Below are positions 37,601 to 48,792 of a DNA stretch of 64,000 bases, one piece after another; position 1 is the stretch's first letter, and each line of letters begins with the position of its first letter. The notes beneath the pieces are model-generated. The model searched no databases and had not been told where the DNA came from. It saw only the letters and a program-made list of their open reading frames with translations. The stretch is from Polychytrium aggregatum (Eukaryota; Chytridiomycota; Chytridiomycetes; Polychytriales). A program made the translations under genes and the position numbers. The stretch covers positions 558,001 through 622,000 of the forward strand of contig NW_026516220.1 in assembly GCF_025602895.1 (NCBI RefSeq). The letters run 5' to 3'.

Positions 37601-39429
37601 TGAGCGAGTTGTTGACGGCGAGAGAGAGCTCCATCGGGAGCTCGGGCGGAACGACAGATGTGATGATGAGGATGCAGTCCAGCAGCACTTTCGAGCGCTT
37701 TCGCTCCTCGTTCTGGCTTCCTTCGACCCAGACGTACCAAGAGGCAGCGATGGCAAAGATCAGCAGGAACAAGATAAAGAACAGAGACTCCAGGTTGTTG
37801 GCGGTGATGCGCTCGGTGCTATAGACGATGGTTCGAACGAGCTTGCCCTGTTCTGTGGCAAATCCAGTGCGCAGGACAAAGGCCAGACAGCCGTCGTCGG
37901 GGGTGTTGATGCTGGAGGTCGACTGCGGAGGGGTCACCTGCAGCACCTTGGTGCCGCCAAAGAGAACGTTGTTCTTGTCGCTGGAGATGTCGAAGAGATC
38001 GGTAGCATCGCGAGATGCGATGGACTCCTTGAGCTGAGGAGTCGACTCGCCCGAGAGCATCGCCTCGTTGGCGATGCAGGAGCCATCGATGATGAGCATG
38101 TCGGCCGGGACGGGGTTGTCGTCCACACATCGGCTCACGGAGCAAATGTCGCCGGGAACTAGATCGTCGGTCTGGATTTGGGTCCACTTGCCGTTGCGGT
38201 AGACTGGGATTGGGTAAGGCTTGATGGACATGGAGCGGAACTCCTGGAGGTTGCGGAGTCGCTGGAACACCACGGTCGACTCGAAGACAAAGAGCATGAA
38301 GAGCGTAAAGAGAGAATAGTACCACATGTCGTCGAGGAACCAGAGAGCGACACAAAAGAGCTGGAAGACGAAAAAGGGCGCGACCAGGTGCTCCTTGAAA
38401 AGTTCCTGGAAGCTTGGGATTGGGATATCGAATCTGCGGAGACAGCAAGAGCCCACCCCCAAAATAATAGACGTGTGTGTGTTGCGGCGTTAGTGTGAAG
38501 GAAGCCTCGTTCGGCACTGCGACTGGTTTTGGAAATCAGTGTCGCTACAGCAGAGGACAGGACGAAGCAAAACACATACTTGTTCTGCCCGTATTTGGCA
38601 GCGAGGGCATTTAGATCATCGTCGCTGATGACTCCGGTCTTGCGGCGGTACTCCTCAAAAGTATGGCTGGCCGAGTCGGGATAGTCAAGCTTGCAGAACT
38701 GTTGCTTCTGCTCATCGTACATGAACTTTTGCTTCTGGAAGAAGAAAAACAGCTCGCGCTTCTGCTTGGGCGGCCAGCGACGCCACAGCGGCAGAGGAGG
38801 ATGTGAGCAACGGAACCATGGGCGCCGCCTCGGAACGGCGATCGATCGACCTCCAAAACGCTATCCCAGCTGAATATCTGAAACCCAATGTCCCCAGGCC
38901 AGTACCCACTGGGTTTCCGCATACCGCATACCGCACACCGCATACCGCATACCGCATACCGCATACCGCATACCGCATACCGCATACCGCGCCGTCCAAC
39001 AACAGTCATCCAGGCCGAAGCATCACGGCTTACCGAGCCCTCTGCGGTCTTGATTACAGCCGACTCGATAGGACACATGGCAGACTGGCCGTTGTGGACA
39101 GTGGGGATGACACTGATGACCTTTGCCTTGAAGGGATCGGACTCACGGGTGCAGGTGAGGAAGGCCTTCAGCTCGACGCTCCACTGGCAAATCAGGAAGG
39201 CGAGCGCATGGAGCGCCAGACACAGCAGGAACGAGAGCAGAGTGAACTCTCGCGAGCCCATAAACTGCTCGTACTTGTAGAGGTACAGGTACAGCCACAC
39301 GGCGTAGAGCACCAGCGATGGAGTCGTGTAGATGTGCTGCTCGATCGGACGGGGTGTGTGCAGTGTTGCGTGCTGGATTGTGGGTTCGTCCACCAAGGGG
39401 GTGGACGAAGCCGGTTGCTTTGGAGCCAT
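34687..39429 (-). CDS. SPF1: P5A-type ATPase, ER transmembrane-helix dislocase (Spf1/ATP13A1)
   Basis: P5A ATPases extract mis-inserted transmembrane helices from the ER membrane. Minus-strand exons 39429-39034, 38860-38580, 38433-36282, 36178-36022, 35924-35728, 35478-35336, 35172-34920 and 34806-34687 give 1,232 aa in frame. The N-terminal TM pair (LVLYAVWLYLYLYKYEQF and a second near 80) is P5A-specific. M-domain motifs include FVFQLFCVALWFLDDMWYYS and the P5A signature PPELPMELSLAVN in M4. Catalytic motifs are the actuator LSGES, the phosphorylated Asp531 in DKTGTLT, TGDNALTA and GDGTND. After the hinge comes FGDASVAAPFTSKLSS, also family-typical. The last exon supplies a final membrane segment; the frame 34857-35172 alone would stop early and is an unspliced reading. 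The 38860 acceptor (after an intron with a heptamer array) is the least certain junction. Confidence 0.94.
38918..38990 (-). repeat. (CCGCATA)n heptamer array in intron 1 of the P5A gene
   Basis: About ten copies of a 7-nt unit, one with CCGCACA, lie inside the intron 38861-39033. They create VCGMRYA-type shadow ORFs. Confidence 0.95.
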
Positions 39430-40092
39430 GGAGAGGGGAAGCCTGGGGCGGGCCGAATTCCGAAGCGGGGGATCCTGGAGTGGCCTGGGTAGATTAGAGA
39501 TGGGATCGTGTGAGTCGGGGAGGACAGATTGTGCACATTGGGCAGGTTGCGATCGCAGCTGCCGGCAGACAGGAGGAGCGGGTCCTGTCTCGATCGTCGC
39601 CGTGCCGACCAGTTGATCTGGATCGCTCCGGCTGTTACCGCGGAGCAGAGCAAACAGCAGCGCTTTGCAGTCTACCACGGTCAGTGCAAGCAGCCGTCGC
39701 CACCCTCTGTCCGCCGGCCGGTCGTCGGTCGGTCCGCCGTTCACAGCGGCCTCCTTACCTCGGGCTTGGTCCGAGATGGGCTGTTTTCCGAATCTCGGGA
39801 CTTTTTCTGCCTTGGGGAGCCGCTGTGGCGGGCTGGCACTGGACGAGGGGCGTGATGGCCACGTGACGCGACTGCGGGTCTCGATCCGACAGCGAGACCG
39901 GGCGAGACCGGGCGAGGCTGCGCTCTCGGCCTCGCTGCGTGTCGCCAATCCGGCACGGCGATCTGGGGACACAAGCAAGATCCGCTGTCGACATTCCTGC
40001 GACTGCACATCACCCCATCGCTCTCGGCCCGATCGCAGGCGAGCATCCGACACACAGGCACCGGCATTCAGCCCCAGCGCATCCACAGCACC
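39430..40092. promoter_or_regulatory. Divergent promoter region, P5A ATPase and LYR protein
   Basis: These 663 bp lie between two divergent start codons and must contain both promoters and leaders. The region is GC-rich. No TATA box stands out on either strand, and ORFs in it have no recognisable content. Confidence 0.55.
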
Positions 40093-40573
40093 ATGGCCGT
40101 CGCACCCGCACTGATCCCGCGCCTCGAGGTGCTCCAGCTCTACCGATCGCTGCTGAAAGCGTCCCGCACGCTCAAGTTCACATCGCGCGAATACTATGTT
40201 GCTCGCATGCGCCAAGAGTTTCGAAAGAACCAGAATGTCCAGGATCCGAGTCTCCAGTCCAAGCTATTCAAAGTAGGTGGACAAGGATGCCTGTTGGCAG
40301 ACCGATATGCTTTTCCCAGCGTTTGGGGAACGCATTTGCTTCGGCTTTGCAAAGAGAGCAAAACCCGTCCTGCACCCGTTTTCGAATGGCCGACGGGATC
40401 GGATCGGATCGGATCGAGCTGGAAACAGGACGCAGTTTGGCTCGGCCAGTACACTGTGAGTTATATTACTTCGCGACAACGAGCGGGCTGCTCATTTGCT
40501 GACTGCTTTTTTTGGTGTTGGTTCGCAGAAAGGACGCTTCTTGCTGGAAAATGATCTGGGCGGACTGCTGTAG
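40093..40573 (+). CDS. Small LYR-motif mitochondrial protein (MIEF1-microprotein-like)
   Basis: Exons 40093-40272 and 40529-40573 encode 74 aa. The protein is all helical by composition, with the motif LEVLQLYRSLLKASR, then FTSREYYVARMRQEFRKNQ, and an end LLENDLGGLL. Complex1_LYR proteins act with mitochondrial acyl-carrier protein in respiratory-complex, Fe-S or mitoribosome assembly. From memory the closest human relative is the roughly 70-residue microprotein encoded upstream of MIEF1 (MiD51), which shares the LYR, the FRKNQ block, the length and the Gly-Leu-Gly-rich end. That protein binds the mitoribosome large subunit with MALSU1 and mtACP. The start sits in CACCATGGCC. The gene is divergent from P5A and convergent with AMMECR1. 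Confidence 0.85.
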
Positions 40574-40854
40574 CAACATGCCACCCGCCCTCCGCGACTG
40601 CTCGCAAGCTGCCTGGACAGATATGGCCGATGGTCTTCTCGCCTGCGCACTGGTGTTTGTCATCAAACGCAGGTCGATATGTTTTTATGCACGGATCCAA
40701 AAGACTCGCCAGAAATTCAAAGCAGAAATCCAGACGAGACGGGGCGCATGGAAATCGGGGTAGGCGGCGCATGTCGACAGCGGTATCTGAAGCACTACCC
40801 CGTCAGGAGACAATGCACCCCCTGGAGCCATTCGACCGGCCCGAGCTGCGTGTG

Positions 40855-42172
40855 CTACTCGCTTGCTTGGCCTTCAAGAAAGGACTGGTATTCGCTGTAG
40901 GTGGCTCCGATTTCAGAGGACTGATATCGAGTCACCTCGAGAGACCCGAGGAGCTCCTCCGTGATGCTGCCGCGATAACCGGCTTTTCGGATGAGCGACT
41001 CGATAGCTTCGCGCTTGGTCCAGCCTGGGAGCCCCCGCACGCCGAAACCAGGACAGGAGGGAACTGTTAGAGAATCAGTCCCGTCTTGCTGCAGCCCAAG
41101 CTGTCGTAAACCCAGTGTCCGGGATGTGTAGCCTCAGCGACTCACGGCCTTGGCATACCTTGCTCGACCGCAACTTTCGGAAGATATGTGCCTGTGGACA
41201 AAGGCACGCACATCAGCAACCAGAAACAAGCAGTTGTGGGAGTTGCCGTTGAGTCAGATATGTGCCAAGCACATGGCAGGCGTTGTTGCTGGGGAGACAG
41301 CACTGTTCCAGGGTTCAGAGATACCCCCGACAGAGCGATATTGGGCAGAGTGCCTACCATGTCGTCGAGTCTTTTGGTCTGCAAAGGCGATTTGGATACC
41401 ATGGGTGCCAATCTACCAGCATACGGCGACTCCGTCAGCGACGAGCCTGCCAACGGACTGCTCGTTTGGACATGGGCTGGTCAACTCCGTTCCGACAAAT
41501 CCCACCGCACATACCTCCCAGTCCAAATAGTTGTCAGCTCCTTCGAAGCAGGTTAGCAAATTGACACTGCACTTGAGCAAGGGAACCTCCTTGAGGGTGA
41601 TGGGCTCAAAGCGGCTGTCCCTGAATGCACTGGGGACCGCGCAATAAGCCGGATGCCCCGATGAGTATGGGTCTGTTGGAGCCAGGGCAAGCCAATCGGC
41701 GGATATGCAGATATGCAGACACGCAGATATGCAGAGGCCACCGTACCTCGTGGTGGCATACTCTCTCAGGCTCTGGTTCAGCGGCTTGGAGGCAAAAGTG
41801 CCGATGCAGCCTCGGAGCTGATACTGAGAGGAGCCCCAGCGACGTGTGCTGATGTCCCAGGTGACAAAGAGCGGACTGGCATGGATGACCGCGGAGGCAA
41901 ATGCAGCGGTAGCCGGTGGACAAAGAAGGCATGTAGATAATGAGTATGCAGCATGAGCGAGTGGGCATGCAGGCATGTCGCTCCTCGGCGGTAGGTCTGA
42001 GGATCAGTTCCCCCCAGGTGGGTGCGCTGGCGAGAGGCCCGATGAACTGGCAAAATCGTTACCAAGAGTCCGATTCCGCTTCCCATATCTCTCTGCTCTT
42101 CTGCTGGGAGAGCTGCTGGACGATGGTCTCGAAGCAGATGTAGCAGTGCAGTTTGGTAGCCTTGATCGTCAT
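40855..42172 (-). CDS. AMMECR1: AMMECR1 family protein
   Basis: Minus-strand exons 42172-42063, 41875-41747, 41629-41515, 41412-41358, 41191-41159 and 41024-40855 give 203 aa in frame. The family signature LRGCIGTF is present, preceded by PLFVTWDIS. It is followed by SLREYATTSAFRDSRF, the block YLDWEIGTHGIQIAF, TYLPKVAVEQGWT and IRKAGYRGSITEELL-TRYQS. The N-terminal CYICF pair also fits. AMMECR1 proteins occur from archaea to man and lie in the nucleus or cytoplasm; their molecular function is not settled, and a thiol or radical chemistry role has been suggested. The length equals the core domain, without the long N-terminal extension of human AMMECR1. One exon is only 33 nt and another 55 nt. 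Confidence 0.92.
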
Positions 42173-42624
42173 GATCCGAGCAGAGAACGCAAGTGCAGCC
42201 CAGCGAGCGATGTTGGCGAAGAAGACCCGCAGCGACGGGGGGGGGTGGTTGCGGAGGCAGGGTTTGTTTGTCGGCTGAGGCAGCGCTGTCCGGGTGGGCA
42301 AGCCTGAGCGCCCCGGAGCAACATGACGAGAGCACCGGCTCCCGCAGCCCGAGTGTCTGTCGCCGGTCTCGATCGATCCGGCTGCATCGATTGCCGCTGG
42401 AATGGACCGCCCCAGAGCAAGCATCGTCCGCAGCGCCCGATTGATGCCATGCCCGCACCGAGCTCTTGGCTGGTCGTGCTCGCACCGTTGTCCAGGGAGC
42501 CTTGGTTGGGCTGCTTGCTCGGGGTTGGGCTTGCCCGCCTTTGTCCCTGATCTGCCTTGCGCTGCAGAAGCAACCGACTGCAAGCTTCCAAGGCCATCTG
42601 CGCACGCTGCAGCTCTCTGTCGCC
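42173..42624. promoter_or_regulatory. Divergent promoter region, AMMECR1 and CTNNBL1
   Basis: This 452-bp GC-rich stretch separates the two divergent start codons and is the only room for both promoters. No TATA box was recognised. Confidence 0.55.
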
Positions 42625-43409
42625 ATGGACATCGATAGCCTATTCAAGGTGAAGATCCACTCGGCCCGCTGTCCATGAGGCCCGCTGATCTGGCCCCGCC
42701 AGCCCGATGACAATGATCGCGATCGAACAGCAACGATGGTGTCATGTCGCCGAAACGATCGCGGCATCCACAATAGCCGCGACGACTGCGATAGCCCAAG
42801 CCAGAGATTGCGGCCGCTGGCGTACAGCTCGTCGATCCTGACCTTAGTGCTTGCTTCATGGCTCTGTGCTGTCGCTCTCGCAGGTCCCATCCGCACCCAG
42901 CAAGAAGCGCCCCTCGGAGGCAGGCGCTCTGGGTGCCTCGCAGTCCAACTCGGCCAAGAAAATGAAGATGCCCGTTCCACAAGACTTTGAGGCATCCGAC
43001 GACAGCGATAGCTCGGTGCTGCCGCGGGGATGGACCAGGATGAAGAAGGAAGATCTGGACAAGGACGTCATCATAGCCCCGGACGAGGACGACGATCGAT
43101 TCATGGGCGATGGCTTGAGCGACGAGCAACGACGCATCTTGGAGCTCGTTGACGCCGCCGAGGACGTAAGCTGCATCGGGGCATCGGGCCATCGGGGCAT
43201 CGGGGCATCCCTCGGGCAACTGTGAGACGACGTGGTGGCATCGGGCCGATCGAAGCCGGCAGCCGTGCAGGAGGAGCACATAACGCAACTTGCGGCAGCC
43301 CTGGTCCGCCTGAGCCATACTCGACCAAGCTCGAGCAAACAATGCTGACCACACACTCATTATATCTCTGGTTGGTCGATCGATTGGAACGATGGTTTGG
43401 GCCATCAAC

Positions 43410-43444
<35 letters not shown>

Positions 43445-46195
43445 CCGCGGCGCCCACAGATCCCCGAAGCGATCGACTTGTCGACCCTCAAGAAAATGGT
43501 CCTCAAGTTCGAGAAAGCCGTCAACAAGAACCAGGAGCTCCGCATGAAACATGGCGACAGGCCACAGATGTACGAGGCCAATTGCACGCCTGATCGAGTT
43601 TTGCCAGAAGCACAGTCTATGGCAGTGCCGCATGGCTGCTTGAATGCCGGGCTTGACAACGATTTCTTTATCCCGCCAGGTTTATGGAGTCCGAGGCCGA
43701 TCTGGACGAGGAAACCAAAGGGCTGACGGCAATTTCGTCCGTGCCGCATCACTACCCGGTGCTAGTGGAGCTGGGGACGCTCGGAACGTTGCTATCGCTC
43801 CTCTCGCATGAAAACACCGACGTCGCCATGACAGCGGTTGAGGTCCTGAACGAGCTCACGGATGAGGACGTCGTGGGCGAGATTGACGAGAACGAGGCCG
43901 CAGTCGAGGGCATGTCTGTGCTGGTGAAGGCACTGGTAGGAAGGAGTCGATCTTGGCGGAGGAGCGGCGGATGCAGGGGGGGGGATCGCTGCGCTTGTTC
44001 TCGGGAGCTTTGCTCGGCATGCCTTTGTGATGTTTGATGCCAGCGCTTGCAGATCGCCCGCATTGACTCTATCCGCTCTCAGGTTGAGAACCAAGCACTG
44101 GAGTTGCTGGTGCAAAACATGAGTCGCCTGAACGAAAACAATGCTGAAGACAAGCAAGGCATTTTCAACACACTGGGTATGCACTGTAAAGGCGGAGTGG
44201 GGGCATGCTTGCCACCGAGCGTTGCTGTATGAAACCACGCAAAAGCCAGGATTTGGAGACAGGGGTGACAGAACATCTCAATCCGACTCAGCCAAAACAG
44301 CACAACCCATCCCAGCACAACCCATCCCAGCACAACCCATCCTAACGCGACTGATCGATGGCTCTTGCTTCTGAATAGGCGTCGTCGAAAACATGATCTC
44401 GGTTGACCCCTCTGTCGCCGAAAAGGTCGTTGCCCAGACCCAGCTCATGCCCTTCCTCCTGGCCCGCATTGGTCAGCGCGGATTCGACAGCAATCGCCAA
44501 TATGCAAGCGAGCTGCTCTCGATTCTGCTCTCGAGCTCGAGCTCGAACCGGCGCAAGCTCGGGGAGCTGAACGGCATCGATACGCTGCTGGTGGCTTGTG
44601 CCTACTACAAGAAGCGTGACCCCACCCAGCTCGACGAGGTTGAGCTGATGGAGAACATTTTCGACTGTCTATGCTCGGCCCTAAGTCTGGAAAGCAACAA
44701 GGCTCAGTTCTTGGAAAGCGACGGCATTGAGCTGATGCTAATTATGCTCAGGTGAGCACGGCAGCGAGTCTCTCTTCCTCCCTCCCCCCGCCAAGATCGC
44801 CTCGCAAAAATCTCGGCGACACCTGTATCGCCGATCGGATCAAGAACTTTTTATTTGGCAAACAGACCGGCAGGACTCGGCAGACTATGGCAGCGCTCGA
44901 GGCATCATCCCTTTGTTGCATGCTAAGCGTCCCTTGTGATGGCTCGACAGAGAGAAGAAAATGTCGAGAATGAAGGCCATCAAGGTCCTCGACCACGCCC
45001 TGATGCGAGCAGAGCAAGATCCAGGTGCAGACAGCGCCGATGCAGACGCAGTGGCTTCTCCCGAAAGCAGCGCCGTCCACCGGGGCTGCTACCGATTCAT
45101 CGAGGCCCTGGGCCTCAAGACGCTCTTTGCCATTTTCATGAGAAAGGGTCTCAAGGCATACAAGAAAGAGTACAAGACCTTTTCCGAGCGCGAGGACGAA
45201 GGTATGGCAGCACGATGCCCTCTGGTGGTCACGGTGTATCCACCGAGTCTGGCCAGGAAGCGCCGTGGACCGCAGAGGTGTCCGAGCTTAACCTTTTCGT
45301 GTGTGCTCTCTGCATCCTATTGTGTCCCTGTAGAGCACGTCATGTCGATCATGGCATCGCTCCTCAAATACGCCTCGTCTGAGAGCACCCACCCAGGGCA
45401 GCGAATCCGCGTATTCAACAAGTTCACGGAGGGCGATGGCGAGAAGGTCGACCGCCTCATCGAGATGTATGGGTCCTACCAGGCCAAGATCTCGGCGCAG
45501 GACTCGCGCTCAGACGAGGACAAGAATGACGATGACAATGACGACGACGATGACGACGACGACGGTATCCAAAAGTACCTCGACCGCCTCGAAAACGGAC
45601 TGTTTACGCTTCAGCTCGTCGCGTTGGTGGCTGCATTTGTGTGTTCTGGAGACGAAGGCGAGCAGGCAAGTAGTAGCCTGCGTTGTAGGGGGGAGGAGGA
45701 GGACACTGGGTTGCTGTCCGGCTGAGTACGAGTGTTTGTCCCTCTGATCACCTCGCATGAGACGGATCAGCTGATGTTTCGAGATGACGATGAGTCGGCT
45801 CGGGGCAAACGGGCTCAACTGACTTGGGACGAATGGGCTCAACTGACTTGGGACATCGTTCAAACACATACAGATCAAGGCACACATCCAGCTCCTGCTG
45901 GAGCGGCAAGACAAAAGCTTCGAAGACATCAAGGCGATTCTCAACGGTACGTGTACGATTCGTCAGAAGGCGGTGCCCACTTGAGACCTGCTTTGCGGCA
46001 GTGGGGGGAGGGCGAGGGGCCGGAAGGGCTCGCTGTTTCTGCGTCTGCTTGCGGGTCGATGGCTTACAATCGATGCTATCTCTCCGGTTGCGGGTTGGAT
46101 GGGTTATTGAAACGACAGAGTACCGCGACAACATGGGTGGCGACGACAGCAATCCCGAGAAACAGTTGATTACCCAGCTGGTCAGCCAGCTGTGA
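42625..46195 (+). CDS. CTNNBL1: Beta-catenin-like protein 1 (spliceosome-associated)
   Basis: CTNNBL1 is an armadillo-repeat partner of the Prp19/CDC5L spliceosome complex in the nucleus. Ten exons: 42625-42648, 42884-43165, 43460-43569, 43680-43935, 44044(or 44053)-44176, 44379-44751, 44951-45201, 45334-45665, 45874-45946 and 46119-46195, for 636 (or 633) aa. Clear family blocks are FMESEADLDEE, LLSLLSHENTDVAM, VVENMISVDPSVA, LLGELNGIDTLL-like KLGELNGIDTLL, LMLREKKMSRMKAIKVLDHA, EEHVMSIMASLLKY and NKFTEGDGEKVDRLIE. The N terminus is basic (PSKKRPSEAG, SAKKMKM) and fits a nuclear localisation signal. An Asp-rich loop near 45520-45570 is longer than in human. The first exon has only eight codons. 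The intron 45666-45873 uses a GC donor (CAG/GCAAGT). Confidence 0.93.
43411..43443 (+). repeat. CGAACAT heptamer run in a CTNNBL1 intron
   Basis: About four to five tandem copies end 16 nt before the acceptor at 43459. A CATCGGGG run at about 43173-43208 lies just behind the donor of the same intron. Confidence 0.85.
44299..44342 (+). repeat. 15-nt unit AGCACAACCCATCCC, three copies
   Basis: Three tandem copies lie inside the CTNNBL1 intron 44177-44378, 36 nt before the acceptor. Confidence 0.85.
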
Positions 46196-46756
46196 GGCCG
46201 AGGATGTGTGATGCTGCTGGGTCATGCATCGTCGGTGCTGCTCGGGCATTCGCCGGTGGTGCTCGGGCATTCGGCGCTTATGGCGGAGCAGTGTTGCCAT
46301 GACGGGCAAAATGGCGGGGATGTTTCCCAGGCCCAACCAAACACGAATCATTCGCTGGCCCCATCCGCCTATCGATCCGATCGTCGTGCATTCGCTCTTT
46401 GGCCTGGCCGGCAGCGGATTCCGCCCAAGGAGACTGCCGATCCTGCCCTCGGCGAGGATCGCCTGGCCCCATCGGTACCGTCCTTGCCTGCTGCACATCT
46501 TCCACGATCGCCTGTGTCGGCGCCCGCCTGCACTTCCTGGCGCCGTCTGCTCCGTCTCCAGCGGCGTCGGCTCGGTCGAGCCAGCATTTCGGACACTTGA
46601 TCCTCGGGGTCGTTGCTGATCCCCCCCCCCAGCATCTCTCCCTTCTCTCTTGGCGGCCCTGCCTTTGCCTCTCAACACACACCAGTATCGTACGGGCCTC
46701 AAATCTCGAACCAGCGTCATTGAGTCCGTCCTTCCTCCGAATCTATCTAGCCGCTC

Positions 46757-46787
<31 letters not shown>

Positions 46788-47174
46788 GTGTTGTTATTCC
46801 TGGACTTGGTACCCGATTGCTTTCCCAGTCGACCCCGCACCAGACTCGCCACCACCACCACCATCACCACCATCGTCGCTGTCGCTTCACTGGCCTACCA
46901 GCCGTTATCATCTTTTTTGGTCTCGCTCCAACTCGGGCATCGGAAGATTCGTTTGCACCACACTGGCGACCTTGACTTTTGATTCCCTCTTCGATGCTCG
47001 AGCTGTGCTTCCTGTTGCAGCGGCTGCCCCCCTGCTTCTCCCGCTGACTCGTTTGGGGCGGGGGACCACCGTCCCGATCCCATCCTCCTACTCTCCTACC
47101 CTCCATCCTTCCATCCTCCCAGCAATATAGAAAGAAAGAAAGAAAGAAACCGACAAGACAGAGAAGAGAAGAAG
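46196..47174. other. Intergenic region upstream of the LRR gene
   Basis: These 979 bp contain the CTNNBL1 3' end and the LRR-gene promoter. They include a short duplicated segment (GCTCGGGCATTCG, near 46236-46275), a CTG/TTG triplet run at about 46757-46795 and a GAAA repeat directly before the start at about 47132-47150. ORFs here read through triplet repeats and are not called. Confidence 0.6.
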
Positions 47175-48792
47175 ATGACGGCCTCGTCGACATCTCTGAT
47201 CCTGCAGCTGCCTGTCGAGCTCATTATAGCGATTGCCGGCGCGATCCCATCGCCCATCGACGCCATGAACTATGCCAGCGCCATCCGCTTCACCGAGCTC
47301 CTCGGGAAGATCATGAAGCAGGCCCCCAGCCTGCAATATTACGTTGCAGTCACGAAATCGGCATCGCAGTACGAGCTGGCCCGCTGGCTGCCCATCCCGG
47401 ACACGATCGAGGCCGTTTCGTATGTGCTTGAGGGTGTCAAGAACCACCACACGCTCACGCATATCGGGATCTCAGGTAAGGCAAGGCCGAGGGAGCGAGC
47501 GGGCGAAGAATCCATTGGGATTATTGGGATTCATTAGAATGGATATGCCGCTTCCCCAAGGAGGCGTGAGGGTAGCCGAAAAGTGTTGGCGATGGGTGCC
47601 ATCCGAGCAGCGCTGGTGGAGACGTCCACTTGGCTAGATGGTTTTGCGACGAATAGACCATGGATGGGCCATGAACGGCCCATGAGCGGTACATTGATGA
47701 TCGACAAATGCGTCGTGGATGGGTGAATGCCTGCTCATGAACTCACAAGACCGCCTCGTGCGCCGACTCAACCGCACTTGCAACCGACATGGGCCCTCCA
47801 TGCTCCACAACTCGGTGCCGGCCATCGACACTGCTCCTTTTCGGCAGGACACAATATCGGCTCAAACCTCATCCAGCCGATATGCAGCGCTCTCAAGGCC
47901 AACCAGAAACTCAAGCATGTTAATCTGAGCTGTAAGTCGACCGTGGACAGCAGAAGAGAGCCGTATATGCAGAGATTGGTGGATCTTGGACTGACTGTCG
48001 CTGGACCGCCACCACTTGGCCAGATAATCGCCTGGGCGACGACGAGGTTATTGAGCTCTGCAAAGTACTTGAAACGCACCAAGGCATCGATACCCTCAAT
48101 ATGCAGTGTATGCATCCAGAGCACGCCGCGATCTATAAGGCGTGATAGGGACAGAGTGGATCTGGAGTCTGCGATGTTCACTTGGATACGGCTCTTTCCA
48201 TGCGACAGACAACATGGTCAGCGACGAAGGAGCCGTGGCTCTGGCGGATGTTCTGAAAACCAACAAGTCCCTCCGACACATCGACTTGTTCTGTAAGTAC
48301 GCCACCGGGGTCACCGGGCAACCATCCGGCCAAATGCCGGTGGCTGACTTGGGCGAGAGGGCCCAGGTGGACCAAATAGGCGATGTCCCTGGGATGTCCC
48401 TGTCCTCCTGAGTGCTTACATGCGTCGATTGCTTGCGAATGTCCATGCACCATGACGATGCTGCCATTTCTGCCGTGACTGACCTATCGATGGCGATCCG
48501 CTGTGGTCCAGTCAACCATATTGGAGACCGGGGTGCCATTGCGCTTGCAGAGTCGATGCACGATCAACCCAAGCTGTACAAGGTCAATCTTCGATGTGAG
48601 TGTCAAAATGTCTGCTGGTTGTGACTGGAGGGATGGCAAGCTGGGGCGGCGAGGCTTGCAGTTGACTCGTCCTTACGACAGAGCATATCTCTTACTTCTC
48701 GGCTCTGGTCCTCACGAACAGGCAACATGTTGGGTTACCAAGGAAATCGCGCCATCAGGATGATCGAGGATCAACTGGCTGTTCGAACATAG
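47175..48792 (+). CDS. Leucine-rich-repeat protein with F-box-like N terminus
   Basis: Exons 47175-47475, 47848-47931, 48024-48107, 48209-48292, 48512-48595 and 48722-48792 give 235 aa in frame. Exon 1 encodes a hydrophobic start, ILQLPVELIIAIAGAI, that resembles the first helix of an F-box. Each following full exon is exactly 84 nt (28 codons), starts and ends in phase 1, and encodes one ribonuclease-inhibitor-type leucine-rich repeat. Repeats begin with an Asn-X-hydrophobic-Gly segment (NIGSNLIQPICSAL, NRLGDDEVIELCKVL, NMVSDEGAVALADVL, NHIGDRGAIALAESM). The last exon is a partial repeat ending in DQLAVRT. RI-type repeats form curved protein-binding scaffolds; the partner is unknown. The N-terminal F-box match is weak. 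Confidence 0.85.
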
